Shown here: positions 9,926-18,867 of the stretch, one piece after another | How positions within the stretch are numbered: position 1 is the first letter of the stretch | How the letters are laid out: each line of letters opens with the position of its first letter | Source: CBDDEC01 sp965226785 | GTDB taxonomy: Bacteria > Chloroflexota > Dehalococcoidia > UBA2979 | Length of the DNA: 64,000 nucleotides | NCBI GenBank assembly: GCA_965226785.1 | Contig: CBDDEC010000004.1 | Location: forward strand, 124,001-188,000 | Direction: 5' to 3' | Program-made: the position numbers and the translations under genes | The notes under the pieces: model-generated | Seen by the model: only the letters and a program-made list of their open reading frames with translations | The model's database searches: none | What the model was told of the DNA's origin: nothing

Positions 9926-10930
9926 CTAGCTGACCATGCCCGCCGCGGCCTCGACGGTGGCCTGCATCGATCGCCGCATGATGGCGTCGATGTCATCGTC
10001 ACTGGCGCCATTTTCGCGGAGCCACGGGACCTCGTGCTCGGGGACCATCCGCCAGAGGTCTGGACGTGCCTCGTCCGACCAGCGCCCCCAGAACCCCGCC
10101 GGCTGGGCGTCGTGGCCGAGGGTGACCTGCTCGGCGTAGCCGGCCTCCATCAACTCGAGCGCGATCGAGGAGCGACGCGCGACGTAGGCGGGGTCGGTCG
10201 AGAAGAACCGGTCGAGGCCCACGGTCGCACCGCGCGCGGCGAGCCCGGTCAGATAGTCCATGTCGTACGTCGGCGGATTGGGCGGAGCGGCGGTGTCGTT
10301 CGAGTGCCCGATCGTCACGGCGCGCAGGTCGACGCCCTCCTCCTCGAAGATGTCGAGCAGCGGGACGCCAAGCTGGTTCGCCGCCAGGGTGTGGCAGGAG
10401 ATCGGCGTGCCGGTCGCCTGCGCGGTCCGCGCGGCGGCGCGGGCGGTGTGTTCGAGGAGCATGCGCGGCGACATGCGCGCGCCCTCCGGGTGCAGGTCGT
10501 ACTCGAGGTCCCACGCCAGCTTGATGAACCCCGGCCGGATGCCGGTGCCTTCGATGCCGTCCTCGATCTCGCTGATCCAGATCGCCGCGATCTCGTCCTC
10601 GGACAGCCCCCAGTAGATGGGTGGCACCCAGCGGTAGACGCCGGTCGCGCAGACCAAGTTGACCTCGGAACGCTCCGCGACTGACTCGAAGAGCCACATC
10701 TGCCGCCCGAGGTCGAACGGCGTGAGGTCGATGATGGTGTCGATGCCGGCGTCCGCGGCGCGCGCGAGGGCGTCCACGCAGCGATCCACCATCTCTGCGC
10801 GACGCCGATCGTCGACGAAGCCTGGCAGCCGTTCGATTCCCGGGTAACCGGTGCTCAAGTGCTCGTGCGAGAGCGTGCGACCGAGCTCCGAGCTGTCGAT
10901 CTCGCCTCGGATGGTCTGCATACGGCTCAC
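9926..10930 (-). CDS. Phosphotriesterase-family metal-dependent hydrolase
   Basis: 334 residues of the amidohydrolase-like PTE family (TIM barrel, binuclear metal). Visible ligands in order: H22 and H24 in LSHEHLS, the probable carbamylated lysine in RPGFIKLAWD, histidines in ISCHTLA and TIGHSND, and the terminal aspartate in LGHDAQ. Family members hydrolyse phosphotriesters or, more often, lactones; no signal peptide is present, so it is cytoplasmic. The GTG start overlaps the stop of the upstream M28-like gene as GTGA, indicating translational coupling. An internal ATG at 10921 is an alternative start. The shared operon suggests the two act on a common ester, amide or lactone substrate, but that is inference. 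Confidence 0.82.
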   Translation of the reverse strand: MSRMQTIRGEIDSSELGRTLSHEHLSTGYPGIERLPGFVDDRRRAEMVDRCVDALARAADAGIDTIIDLTPFDLGRQMWLFESVAERSEVNLVCATGVYRWVPPIYWGLSEDEIAAIWISEIEDGIEGTGIRPGFIKLAWDLEYDLHPEGARMSPRMLLEHTARAAARTAQATGTPISCHTLAANQLGVPLLDIFEEEGVDLRAVTIGHSNDTAAPPNPPTYDMDYLTGLAARGATVGLDRFFSTDPAYVARRSSIALELMEAGYAEQVTLGHDAQPAGFWGRWSDEARPDLWRMVPEHEVPWLRENGASDDDIDAIMRRSMQATVEAAAGMVS

Positions 10931-12156
10931 GGGGTGGTCCCCTTTGCTGTCCCCAGTTCGGCCTCAGGTTGCGCCTGCGCCGCGTCGACGACCGTGCGCG
11001 CCGCCCGCGCCCAACGGGCGATCGAGGCGGCATCGACGGCGTTGTCGACGGTGTCCTCCGGCATGTGGAAGTAGCGATGCCCGCCGAGGAACGAAACGAA
11101 CCGGCCACCGACTTCGTCGATGTTCCGCGCCTCGCCGCCACCGGGGCTGCCGGCTGGCAGGGCGCTCACGGCCTCGAGATCGATCTCCTCGTCGGCCAGC
11201 GCAGAGCGGGCGAAGTTGTGCCATGCCTCTGAGTTCGCGCCGAAGCGACCGACGGGGTAGCGGGCGCCGATCGATGCGCCGAGGTGGAGCGTGATGACGG
11301 CGTGTCGTGCGACGGCCGTGTTCGAGCGCAGCCAGTGCGAGAGCCCCTGGTGGTGCAGCTCATGCCCGGAACTGGCGAGCAGATGGACCGTTCGCCGCGG
11401 TGTTGACGCAGCGAGGTGCTCGGCGAGCGCCAGCCAGATGGCAATCCCGCCCCCGCGCTCGGCCGCGCACGTGAACCAGCCGGACTTCGGCGTCATCACG
11501 ACCAGCGGCGCGGCCTCCGGGTCGGAGCCCTCGATCGTCGCGATCACGTTGGTGGCCGACGACTCAAGGCGTTCACCGTCGACCTCGAGTACGCCCTCGA
11601 CGCCCACGAGCATTGCGGCGGCCAGGTCGCGGATCGCGCTCGGCGCGACTTGCAGCACCGGCAGCGCGAACGGCCGTTCGATGTACTCCGCGTTGCGCAG
11701 GCGGATCGAGTCTCCGTCGCCGGTCGGTACGACCGCGCCGAGGGCGCCGGCCTGGGCGAGCGCGCCGAACGTCTCGTCGGCGCCGCGCGGCGGGTTGCCA
11801 GTCGCCGCGTCCGCCAGGGCCGAGGTAAAGACCACGATCTTGCCGAAGGGGTCGTCGGTCTCGTCGCCGATCAGCTCACCGTCGATGCCGCCGAAGTCGG
11901 TGAACCCGCCGTCGTACATGGCGACACCCTCGGCGTGCTCGCCGGGGCCTTGGCCCCAGGTCAGGCGGGTCTGGCGCGTCTCCACGCGAGGGAAGGTGAA
12001 CCGGTCGTGGGAGGCGTCCACACCAACGGCCCGCAGCTCGTCGATCAGCCAGCCGCTCGTGGCGTCGTCCGCTGGCCAGCCGGTGCGATGGACGCCAAAG
12101 CCCTCGTAGGCGCGGATACGTGCCTCGATGGTGGCAGGGTAGAAGCCGTCTGGCAC
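10927..12156 (-). CDS. M28 aminopeptidase-like protein with altered metal site
   Basis: 409 residues, GTG start with GAGG 8 bases upstream. The layout is that of an M28 peptidase with an inserted PA-like domain: GKIVVFTSALADAATGNPPR and AQAGALGAVVPTGDGDS form the PA part, then TNVIATIEGS leads into the catalytic fold. Where M28 enzymes have the zinc ligand HYDS, this one reads TPKSGW; where they have the bridging DNASG, it reads ERGGG. Only SSGHELHHQG (the GEE region) and FHMPEDTVDN (the late histidine) resemble ligands. It may bind metal differently, act as another hydrolase, or be non-catalytic. No signal peptide. It is coupled to the downstream phosphotriesterase-family gene by a GTGA overlap. 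Confidence 0.65.
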   Translation of the reverse strand: MPDGFYPATIEARIRAYEGFGVHRTGWPADDATSGWLIDELRAVGVDASHDRFTFPRVETRQTRLTWGQGPGEHAEGVAMYDGGFTDFGGIDGELIGDETDDPFGKIVVFTSALADAATGNPPRGADETFGALAQAGALGAVVPTGDGDSIRLRNAEYIERPFALPVLQVAPSAIRDLAAAMLVGVEGVLEVDGERLESSATNVIATIEGSDPEAAPLVVMTPKSGWFTCAAERGGGIAIWLALAEHLAASTPRRTVHLLASSGHELHHQGLSHWLRSNTAVARHAVITLHLGASIGARYPVGRFGANSEAWHNFARSALADEEIDLEAVSALPAGSPGGGEARNIDEVGGRFVSFLGGHRYFHMPEDTVDNAVDAASIARWARAARTVVDAAQAQPEAELGTAKGTTP

Positions 12157-12256
12157 CGCAGTTCCTCACAGGTGTTTGATAGCGAACGGTCAGGCGCGGC
12201 ATAGCAGAGCGCACGGACTGTGCTCGCGTCAACCGCGGTACGATGATCTAGGTGCG

Positions 12257-13932
12257 ATGACACGCTCAACTGAGCCGATGGGTCGACGTTCACACCGTAC
12301 GAGGAGGCGCCTCCTGGCGCAGCGCTCGGATCACCGTTCAGGGCTCCTGCCGGTCATACCGGCGCTGGTGGCCCTTCTCGCGGCGCTGGCGCTCGCGATG
12401 CTCCTCGGCGCTTCGCAGGCGACCGCCGAGGCGGCGAGCGGCCCTACGATGACGGTGGCGTCCTGCACTCGCTCGACCCCATCGGCGACCTGCCGATCGC
12501 GCTCGCCATCGAGTTCTTCACGGACCGCCCGGCCGCCGTGTGGCCGGCCGAGGCGATCCCGGTTGCGATCTGCACGCAGCAACACAACCGTCCGTCCGCC
12601 GTGACCGCCGAGCAATTCGGCGACGCTGTTTCCTCGGCGACCTCGATGTGGACCGCACAAGCAGTCGGCGTGGGCTTCGACTACACCGGCGACTGTGCGG
12701 ACGGCAATCGCTGGCGGATGGACAACGGGGTCACGGAGATCGGGTTCGACGACTTCCGTGACGTGGTGACGGGCCAGTCCGCGGCGATCGCTATCGGCAC
12801 CTGGACCAGCATCTTTGGCTCGAAGGAGTTCGTTGAGTTTGACATTGTTCTCGACCAGCGACTGAACGTCCTGCCGCAGTGCTTCGAGAGCATCCTCGCC
12901 CACGAGTTCGGCCACGTGCTCGGGCTGGGGCACTCCGACGACGCTGGCGACCTCATGTACCCCTCGTTCGACCCGGGCGATCCCGGCACCTGCCCCACGG
13001 AGGCGCGCGAGGTCGAGGTGGACGCGCTGCGGCTGCTCTACGGCGACAACCTCCCGCCCGAGGTGGGCGAGCCGCCGGCCTTGCTGGCTGCGCCCGGCGA
13101 AGCCATCGACGTGACGATCGTTGCCGAGGACCCTGAGGGCGACGCGCTGACCTTCTCGTGGGAACAGCTCGACGGCGAGCCCGTCGAGTTCGAGGGCGAC
13201 GGAGCGACGCTGAGCTTCACCGCACCCGACGACGCGGGCGGAGAGCTCCGCTTCCGCGTGACAGTCGCTGACCCGATCGGCCACACGACGGTCGTCGAGG
13301 TGTTGATCGGCATCGACGCGATGCCCACGCCTCCGACGCTTGCGCCGATGCTTGCGGACATCGGCGTCGCGGCCGATGGTCGCGATGCGGCCTTCGAGTG
13401 GGTACTCCCCTCCGGCGCGAACTCGTTCGAACTCTGCTCAGACGGCGGAGTCGAGGTCTGTCGCCGCACAAGTGACGGTTCACAGGTGATCACCTGGGAG
13501 AGCGTGATCACCACAGCCGGCAGCGCTTCGGCGCGCCGCATCTTCACTGATAGCACCCGTGAAACCTCGGCGGCTGCCTGCAACGCAGCCGGGTGCGGTC
13601 CGGCGCAGGCGGGGCCGCTTGCGGGCGGCATCCGGTGGGTGCCGTGGAACATCGACTTCGACTATTTCGGCATGGCGATGGACATGTCGGGCGTCAACCT
13701 TACGATCGCTGGCGTCGTCAACGTCAGCGATGAGCCGCGTGCCTTCACGCTCTACACCGGGAGCGAGGCGAATCCACGCGAGCGCGTCCTGCGCCGGTGC
13801 GGGCCGCTCGAGAGCGCCGAGTCCTGCTTCGGCGTCCTCGCGCCAGGCGGTCGCGGGCACGGCGCAATCGTGACGGTGGTGAGTTCCGCCACCGGGACGC
13901 CGACGACGGAGCACCGGATCACGATTCGCTGA
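12257..13932 (+). CDS. Secreted metzincin (matrixin-like) zinc metalloprotease, frameshift in leader
   Basis: The first frame, from ATG 12257 (a second ATG is at 12278), gives a basic n-region and signal helix (LLPVIPALVALLAALALAML, then LGASQATAEAA). The mature frame begins ERPYDDGGVLHSLDPIGDLP and runs to TGA at 13932. Restoring one G in GCGGCGAGC near 12436 joins them. The protease has the zinc motif HEFGHVLGLGH and a Met-turn GDLMYPSF, so it is a metzincin, most like matrixins (M10A). After it come an Ig/PKD-like domain (IVAEDPEGDALTFSWEQLDG) and a C-terminal beta-rich region containing several cysteines. It would act outside the cell. A possible -10, TACGAT, lies at 12239-12244. The frameshift may be a sequence error because the body is intact. 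Confidence 0.75.
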
Positions 13933-13940
13933 CCTCGGCT

Positions 13941-13961
13941 CGTTCGCGAACGTGATACGAT
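13941..13961 (+). promoter_or_regulatory. Palindromic operator and extended -10 promoter of the men operon
   Basis: A perfect 12-base palindrome, CGTTCGCGAACG (13941-13952), is followed by TGATACGAT, an extended -10 (TG-N-TACGAT, 13953-13961). The palindrome occupies the position between -35 and -10, so a bound protein would block RNA polymerase. The implied transcript starts about 80 bases before menF. The regulator is not identifiable from this window. Confidence 0.45.
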
Positions 13962-14014
13962 GGCTTGTTCGCGGCCCCCGATGCGTGTCTCTACGACTGG
14001 CCGGTCCTACAGTG

Positions 14015-14028
14015 GGAGGGCGCCCTCC
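14015..14028 (+). promoter_or_regulatory. GC-rich palindrome in the menF leader
   Basis: GGAGGGCGCCCTCC is a perfect 14-base palindrome ending 22 bases before the menF ATG. With flanking AGTG/CACT it extends with a one-base bulge. In RNA it would fold or self-pair close to the ribosome binding region, and in DNA it could be an operator. No poly-U follows, so it is not a simple terminator. Its role is inferred from position only. Confidence 0.35.
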
Positions 14029-14050
14029 ACTCTGAGACAGGACCGTCTCC

Positions 14051-15400
14051 ATGACCCTCGACCAGTCGGTGGCCCACGCCGCGGCACAGGCTGACGCACA
14101 GGTTCGTGCCGCTGCCCCGGGCGCCTTCGTCGGCATCCGCCTGCCCGATGATCTGGACCTCACTCGGCTCCTCGGCGACTCTACGGCGGCGAGCGTGGTG
14201 GCCTCGTACGAGCGTCCGGACCAGGCGATGACGCTCGTCGCCGTGGGTGTGGCCGCGACGCTCGATGCACCCCAGGGCGCCGGACCGGCTGCGCTCCGGT
14301 CCGCGGCACGACGGGCTCTGGGCGCGGCTGTGGTCGCCGAGCAGCCGGAGCTGCGTCCGCGGTTGCTCGGCGGCTTCCGCTTCAACCCCAACGCCCCGCA
14401 GCTTGAGCCCTGGGCTGCCTTTGGCGGCGGTCGCCTGACGCTGCCTCGACTGCTGTTCGTCCGCGAGGCGGGCGTCACCGGCGTGGTGCTCGCGCCGGGC
14501 GTATCTGGCGAAGAGCTACGTGACTGGCTCGAGCGTATCGCCGCCAAACCGGAGGAGAGCGACGACCGTCCCCACCTCCACGTCGAGGACCGCATCGACG
14601 CAGACCGCTGGTCGGCGAGCGTCGCGAACATCGCTGCCGAGATTCGCGCCGGGCTCTACGAGAAGGCGGTGCTGGCGACGCCGATGACCGTCGCCGGCGA
14701 AGCCCCGATCGGCGTCGGCGCGACGATGCGCCAGCTCCGGACGAACTACCCGGCCTGCCACCTCTTCACGCTCCGCGCGGGAGATTCGGTCTTCCTCGGC
14801 GCGAGCCCAGAGCTGCTCGTCAGCCTGCAGCAGGGTCAGGTGCGGGCGCTGGGCCTGGCCGGTTCGACGCCTCGCGGCGATACGCCCGAGGAGGACGAGC
14901 GGCTCGGCCAGGAGTTGCTCGGCAGCGCAAAGAATCGTATCGAGCACGAGAGCGTCGTACGGGCGATTCGCGATGGCCTGGGCGACGTCACCGACCAGCT
15001 GCGCGCGCCGAACCAGCCGCAGCTCAAGCGGCTGCGCAACATTCAGCACCTCTCCACCGAAATCAGCGGGCGCGTGCGCAACGGCGTCGACGTCCTGGAC
15101 CTGGTCGACCGGCTGCACCCGACGCCGGCCGTTTGCGGCTGGCCGCCGGAGCGCGCTCGTCAGGTGATCGAGGCGCACGAGGACTTCGACCGCGGCTGGT
15201 ATGCCGGACCGGTCGGCTGGGTCGACGGCGCGGGCGACGGCGAATTCGCCGTGGCGCTCCGCACCGCCCTCGTGACGGGCGCGCGCGCCACCCTCTTCGC
15301 CGGCAACGGCATCATGGGTGACTCGGTACCCGAGTCCGAACTCGCAGAGGTGCAGCTCAAGCTGCGTCCGCTGTCCGAAGCGCTGGGCGGCGCCGGGTAG
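14051..15400 (+). CDS. menF: Isochorismate synthase
   Basis: 449 residues of the chorismate-binding family; converts chorismate to isochorismate, the first committed step of menaquinone synthesis. The C-terminal catalytic domain shows ALGLAGSTPRGDTPEEDE, LLGSAKNRIEHESVV, LSTEISGRV, LHPTPAVCGWP and GWYAGPVGWVDGAGDGEFAV, all hallmark isochorismate/salicylate synthase motifs; the lysine in LYEKAVLA is the probable general base. It could in principle be a siderophore-type EntC, but it heads an uninterrupted men operon (menF-D-H-B-A-C-E), which decides the role. No strong Shine-Dalgarno is seen before the ATG. The leader carries a palindrome and the upstream region an extended -10 with palindromic operator. 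Confidence 0.92.
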   Translation: MTLDQSVAHAAAQADAQVRAAAPGAFVGIRLPDDLDLTRLLGDSTAASVVASYERPDQAMTLVAVGVAATLDAPQGAGPAALRSAARRALGAAVVAEQPELRPRLLGGFRFNPNAPQLEPWAAFGGGRLTLPRLLFVREAGVTGVVLAPGVSGEELRDWLERIAAKPEESDDRPHLHVEDRIDADRWSASVANIAAEIRAGLYEKAVLATPMTVAGEAPIGVGATMRQLRTNYPACHLFTLRAGDSVFLGASPELLVSLQQGQVRALGLAGSTPRGDTPEEDERLGQELLGSAKNRIEHESVVRAIRDGLGDVTDQLRAPNQPQLKRLRNIQHLSTEISGRVRNGVDVLDLVDRLHPTPAVCGWPPERARQVIEAHEDFDRGWYAGPVGWVDGAGDGEFAVALRTALVTGARATLFAGNGIMGDSVPESELAEVQLKLRPLSEALGGAG

Positions 15401-15408
15401 TCCGGGCG

Positions 15409-15414
15409 TAAGAT
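15409..15414 (+). promoter_or_regulatory. Possible internal -10 before menD
   Basis: TAAGAT ends 7 bases before the menD ATG, the spacing expected for a leaderless or nearly leaderless transcript. It lies in the 21-base gap between menF and menD. There is no purine-rich ribosome binding site in that gap, which fits leaderless initiation, although coupling to menF remains possible. No -35 was recognised. Confidence 0.3.
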
Positions 15415-15421
15415 TCCGCGC

Positions 15422-17161
15422 ATGCCGACGCCAGCCGACACCGTCGTTCGGGCACTCCTCGCACAGCTTGCCGCTGGCGGTGTGCGTCACGCGGTGATCG
15501 CGCCCGGATCCCGCAGCACACCCCTGACCGCGGCGTTGACGCTCGAGGACAGCGTGATTCGCCCGTGGCTGCACCTCGACGAGCGCTCTGCCGGCTACTT
15601 CGCGCTCGGCATCGCGCGCCAGCTGCGCGAGCCGGTGGCGCTCGTCTGCACGTCCGGCACGGCTGCTGCCAACTTCCTGCCGGCGGTCGTCGAGGCGAAC
15701 CTGTCTCGCGTGCCGCTGGTGCTGCTGACCGCGGACCGTCCGCCGAAGCTGCGCGACGTGGGCGCGCCGCAGACGATCGACCAGGTCAACCTCTTCGGCA
15801 CGCACGTCAAGTACGCCTGCGACCTCGAGGCGCCCTCGGAGGGGGACGCCGCCCGCCAGGCGTCCGAGGCGGTGACGCGCGCCGCAGCGGCGGTCGCGAT
15901 GGCCCGGTCGGAGCCGCCCGGTCCGGTCCACCTCAACCTGCCGTTCCAGGAACCGCTGATCGCACAGGATTCTGCCGAAACGCCAGCGGCGGCGCTGGAA
16001 CTTTCGGAGGCGGCGAGGGGGCTGGTGCCCGAGCCACCCGCGGATGACCTCGAACGCATCGCGGCGACCGTGCGCGGGCAGCGTGGGGTGATCGTCGCGG
16101 GGCCGGAGTCGGTCGGCCTCCCGGCTGGCGAGATCGCGCATCTGGCTGAGAGCCTCGGCTGGCCGGTGCTCGCCGATCCGCTCTCCGGTCTGCGCGCTGG
16201 TCGCCACGATCTCGCCGGCGTCGTCGACAGCTCTGACGTGCTGGCGCGCGACGACGGGATCACCTCGGCGTTGCGGCCGGATGTCGTGTTGCGCTTCGGT
16301 GCGTCACCGACATCGAGGCCGCTGACCGAGTGGCTCGCGCGCCTCGAGGGCACGCAGATCCTCATCGACCCCGGCGCGCGCTGGCGCGACCCGGACGGCG
16401 TGGCGCAGATGCGGATGCACGCCGACCCGGCGGTGTTCGCCGCCGAGCTGGCGGTCGCGGTCGAGGGGGCGTCCGCCCCCGAGGCATGGCTCACCGCATG
16501 GGGTGCCGCCGATCGCGCCGCTCGCGAGGCGATGAACGACGGGATCCGCTGTCTGGACGAGCCGTTCGAGGGGCGGCTGCCACTCGAACTCGCCGAGGTG
16601 CTACCGGATGACGCCACGCTGGTCGCCGGCAACAGCATGCCGGTGCGAGACATCGATTCGTTCCTTCCCTCGACGGCGCGCGCCCTGCGGATCGTCGGCA
16701 CGCGTGGCGCTTCCGGGATCGACGGGGTGGCATCGACGGCGGCAGGCGCGGCGGCGGTGGCGGGCGGGCCGGTGGCGTTGCTGGTGGGCGACCTGTCGTT
16801 CCTTCACGACCTCAACGGCCTCTGGCCGATCCGGCGCTACGGGCTGTCGCTCACTGTCCTGCTCGTCAACAACGACGGCGGCGGCATCTTCCACTTCCTC
16901 CCGCAGCGACAGCTCATGTCCGACCGCTTCGAGGAGTGGTTCGGGACGCCGCACGGCCTGGACCTCCGGCACGGCGTAGAACTACAGGGGGGACGCCACG
17001 CCGTGTTGCCGCTCGACGGTCGCGAGGCGATCCGGGAGGCGCTCGGACGACCAGGACTGGACGTGCTCGAGCTGCGGACCGAGCGTGACCGCAACGTGGA
17101 GTTGCACCAGCAGGTCTGGTCCGCGGGCATCGAGGCGGCGCGCGCGGTCCTCGACCGCTAG
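15422..17161 (+). CDS. menD: 2-succinyl-5-enolpyruvyl-6-hydroxy-3-cyclohexene-1-carboxylate synthase
   Basis: 579 residues, a thiamine-diphosphate enzyme joining 2-oxoglutarate (with decarboxylation) to isochorismate. N-terminal Pyr domain motifs: HAVIAPGSRSTPLTAAL, HLDERSAGYFALGIA and VCTSGTAAANFLPAVVEA, the latter two characteristic of MenD. The C-terminal PP domain has LVAGNSMPVRDIDSF, GTRGASGIDG and the ThDP/Mg motif GDLSFLHDLNGLW ... NNDGGGIFHFLPQ. Length and architecture are those of full MenD. It sits 21 bases after menF and 9 bases before menH. Because ThDP and MenF-derived isochorismate are needed, activity depends on the operon being expressed as a unit. Assignment is secure. Confidence 0.95.
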   Translation: MPTPADTVVRALLAQLAAGGVRHAVIAPGSRSTPLTAALTLEDSVIRPWLHLDERSAGYFALGIARQLREPVALVCTSGTAAANFLPAVVEANLSRVPLVLLTADRPPKLRDVGAPQTIDQVNLFGTHVKYACDLEAPSEGDAARQASEAVTRAAAAVAMARSEPPGPVHLNLPFQEPLIAQDSAETPAAALELSEAARGLVPEPPADDLERIAATVRGQRGVIVAGPESVGLPAGEIAHLAESLGWPVLADPLSGLRAGRHDLAGVVDSSDVLARDDGITSALRPDVVLRFGASPTSRPLTEWLARLEGTQILIDPGARWRDPDGVAQMRMHADPAVFAAELAVAVEGASAPEAWLTAWGAADRAAREAMNDGIRCLDEPFEGRLPLELAEVLPDDATLVAGNSMPVRDIDSFLPSTARALRIVGTRGASGIDGVASTAAGAAAVAGGPVALLVGDLSFLHDLNGLWPIRRYGLSLTVLLVNNDGGGIFHFLPQRQLMSDRFEEWFGTPHGLDLRHGVELQGGRHAVLPLDGREAIREALGRPGLDVLELRTERDRNVELHQQVWSAGIEAARAVLDR

Positions 17162-17170
17162 CCTGCGAGG

Positions 17171-17998
17171 ATGCCGCACCTCTTCATCGATGGCCTCGCC
17201 TACAACGTCGAGACGGTCGGCACCGGTCCGCCGGTGGTGCTCCTGCACGGCTTCACCGGTTCGCGCACCACGTGGCAGCTGCTGACAGCGGCGCTCGGCC
17301 ATCACTACACCTGCGTCATCCCCGACCACGTTGGCCACGGCCTGTCCGGCGCTCCGCGCGAGCTGGAGCGCTACCAAATGCGTCGCGTCGTCGACGACCT
17401 CGTGGAGGCCGTCCGCGGGGCGGGGTACGAGCGAGCGGCGTGGCTCGGCTACTCGATGGGTGGCCGCACGGCGCTGCAGGTCGCGGTGCACCGGCCCGAC
17501 GCCGTCTCGGCGCTGATCCTGGAGGCTGCGTCCCCCGGCATCGCCGACGCGAGCGAGCGCGCCGAGCGCATCGCAACCGACGAGGCGTTGGCCGACCGCA
17601 TCGAGGCGGAGGGCATCGACTGGTTCGCCGACTACTGGGGTGCGTTGCCGCTGTGGTCCACGCAGTCCTCGCTGAACCCGGTGATCGGCGTCGCGTTGCG
17701 CCAGCAGCGGCTCGCGCAACGAGCCGTCGGGCTCGCGAACAGCCTGCGTGGCATGGGTGCGGGCGCGCAGGAACCGCTCTGGGATCGGCTGCCCGCGGTG
17801 CAGCTTCCCGTCCAGGTCATCGCGGGGGCGCTCGACCAGAAGTACGCCGCGATCGCCGAAGAGATGGCCGTTGCGCTCCCGAACGCTACGATCGAGCTGA
17901 TCGAGGACGCCGGGCACGCCGCGCACCTCGAGCAGGCCGATGCCTTCGCCTCGGCGGTGCTCGAGTTCCTGGAGAGTGTGACCATCGAGAAGCCGTAG
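17171..17998 (+). CDS. menH: SHCHC synthase, alpha/beta hydrolase MenH
   Basis: 275 residues with the alpha/beta-hydrolase fold. It eliminates pyruvate from SEPHCHC to give 2-succinyl-6-hydroxy-2,4-cyclohexadiene-1-carboxylate. The oxyanion segment is VVLLHGFTGSRTTW, the nucleophile elbow is LGYSMGGRTAL, and the late histidine is in EDAGHAAHLEQ; the acid is probably the Asp in AGALDQKYA. The family includes many general hydrolases, so the specific name rests mainly on position: it lies 9 bases after menD and 20 bases before menB inside the men operon, and the GYSMGGR elbow is typical of MenH. The ATG directly follows GCGAGG. Confidence 0.88.
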   Translation: MPHLFIDGLAYNVETVGTGPPVVLLHGFTGSRTTWQLLTAALGHHYTCVIPDHVGHGLSGAPRELERYQMRRVVDDLVEAVRGAGYERAAWLGYSMGGRTALQVAVHRPDAVSALILEAASPGIADASERAERIATDEALADRIEAEGIDWFADYWGALPLWSTQSSLNPVIGVALRQQRLAQRAVGLANSLRGMGAGAQEPLWDRLPAVQLPVQVIAGALDQKYAAIAEEMAVALPNATIELIEDAGHAAHLEQADAFASAVLEFLESVTIEKP

Positions 17999-18018
17999 TG
18001 GGGCGGTCGGGGGACGAC

Positions 18019-18867
18019 ATGAGCATCCAGTGGCAGTCTGCAGGCGAGTACGAGGACATCCTCTACGAGCACGCCGAGGGCATCGCGAAGATCACCATTA
18101 ACCGGCCCGAGGTCCACAACTCGTTCCGGCCGGGCACACTCGACGAACTGGCCGATGCGTTCGGGGACGCAGCGACCGATGACAGCATCGGCGTCGTCCT
18201 CTTCACCGGCGCCGGCGGCCGCGCGTTCTGCGCCGGCGGTGATCAGCGGATCCGCGGCCACGCCGGCTACGAGGATCACAGCGGATCCCCTCGCCTCAAC
18301 GTGCTCCCGCTGCAGCGCTTCATCCGCGAAATGCCGAAGCCGGTGATCGCCCTCGTCGCTGGCTGGGCGATTGGTGGCGGGCATGTGCTGCACGTGATCT
18401 GCGACCTCACCATCGCGGCGGACAACGCTCGCTTCGGCCAGACCGGTCCGAAGGTGGGCTCGTTCGACGCCGGGTTCGGCACCTCGATGCTGGCGCGGCA
18501 CGTGGGGCACAAGAAGGCGCGCGAGATCTGGTATCTCTGCCGCCAGTACGACGCGCAGGAGGCGTTGCAGATGGGCCTCGTGAACACCGTCGTGCCGCTC
18601 GACGACCTCGAGGATGAGGGCGTGCAGTGGGCACGGGAGATCAATCAGCACTCCTCGACGGCGATCCGGTTCCTCAAGAACGCGTTCCTCGCCGACACGG
18701 ATGGCGCTGCTGGCCTGCAGGTGCTCGCCGGCGACGTGACGATGCTGTACTACACGAGCGACGAGGCGAAGGAGGGCCGAAACGCTTTCCTCGAGAAGCG
18801 GACGCCCGACTTCTCGAAGTTCCCGCGCATGCCCTTCCACGGGCACCGGCCGGTTGAGGATCGCTGA
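18019..18867 (+). CDS. menB: 1,4-dihydroxy-2-naphthoyl-CoA synthase
   Basis: 282 residues from the ATG at 18019, which has GGGGGA 5 bases upstream. A crotonase-fold enzyme that cyclises o-succinylbenzoyl-CoA to DHNA-CoA. MenB hallmarks are present: AGGDQRIRGHAGY, AGWAIGGGHVLHVICDLTIA, QTGPKVGSFDAGFGTS and the C-terminal LEKRTPDFSKFPRMP, which separates MenB from ordinary enoyl-CoA hydratases. The reading frame is open for a long way upstream across menH, but that part reads as the shifted frame of menH and is not coding. Its TGA shares a base with the ATG of menA (TGATG), so the two are translationally coupled. Confidence 0.96.
   Translation: MSIQWQSAGEYEDILYEHAEGIAKITINRPEVHNSFRPGTLDELADAFGDAATDDSIGVVLFTGAGGRAFCAGGDQRIRGHAGYEDHSGSPRLNVLPLQRFIREMPKPVIALVAGWAIGGGHVLHVICDLTIAADNARFGQTGPKVGSFDAGFGTSMLARHVGHKKAREIWYLCRQYDAQEALQMGLVNTVVPLDDLEDEGVQWAREINQHSSTAIRFLKNAFLADTDGAAGLQVLAGDVTMLYYTSDEAKEGRNAFLEKRTPDFSKFPRMPFHGHRPVEDR

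Noticed and set aside
14516..16207. A 563-codon open frame on the minus strand across menF and menD
   Set aside because: It is the antisense of two certain genes, rich in Arg/Gly/Ala from GC-rich complement, with no recognisable domain and no ribosome binding site.
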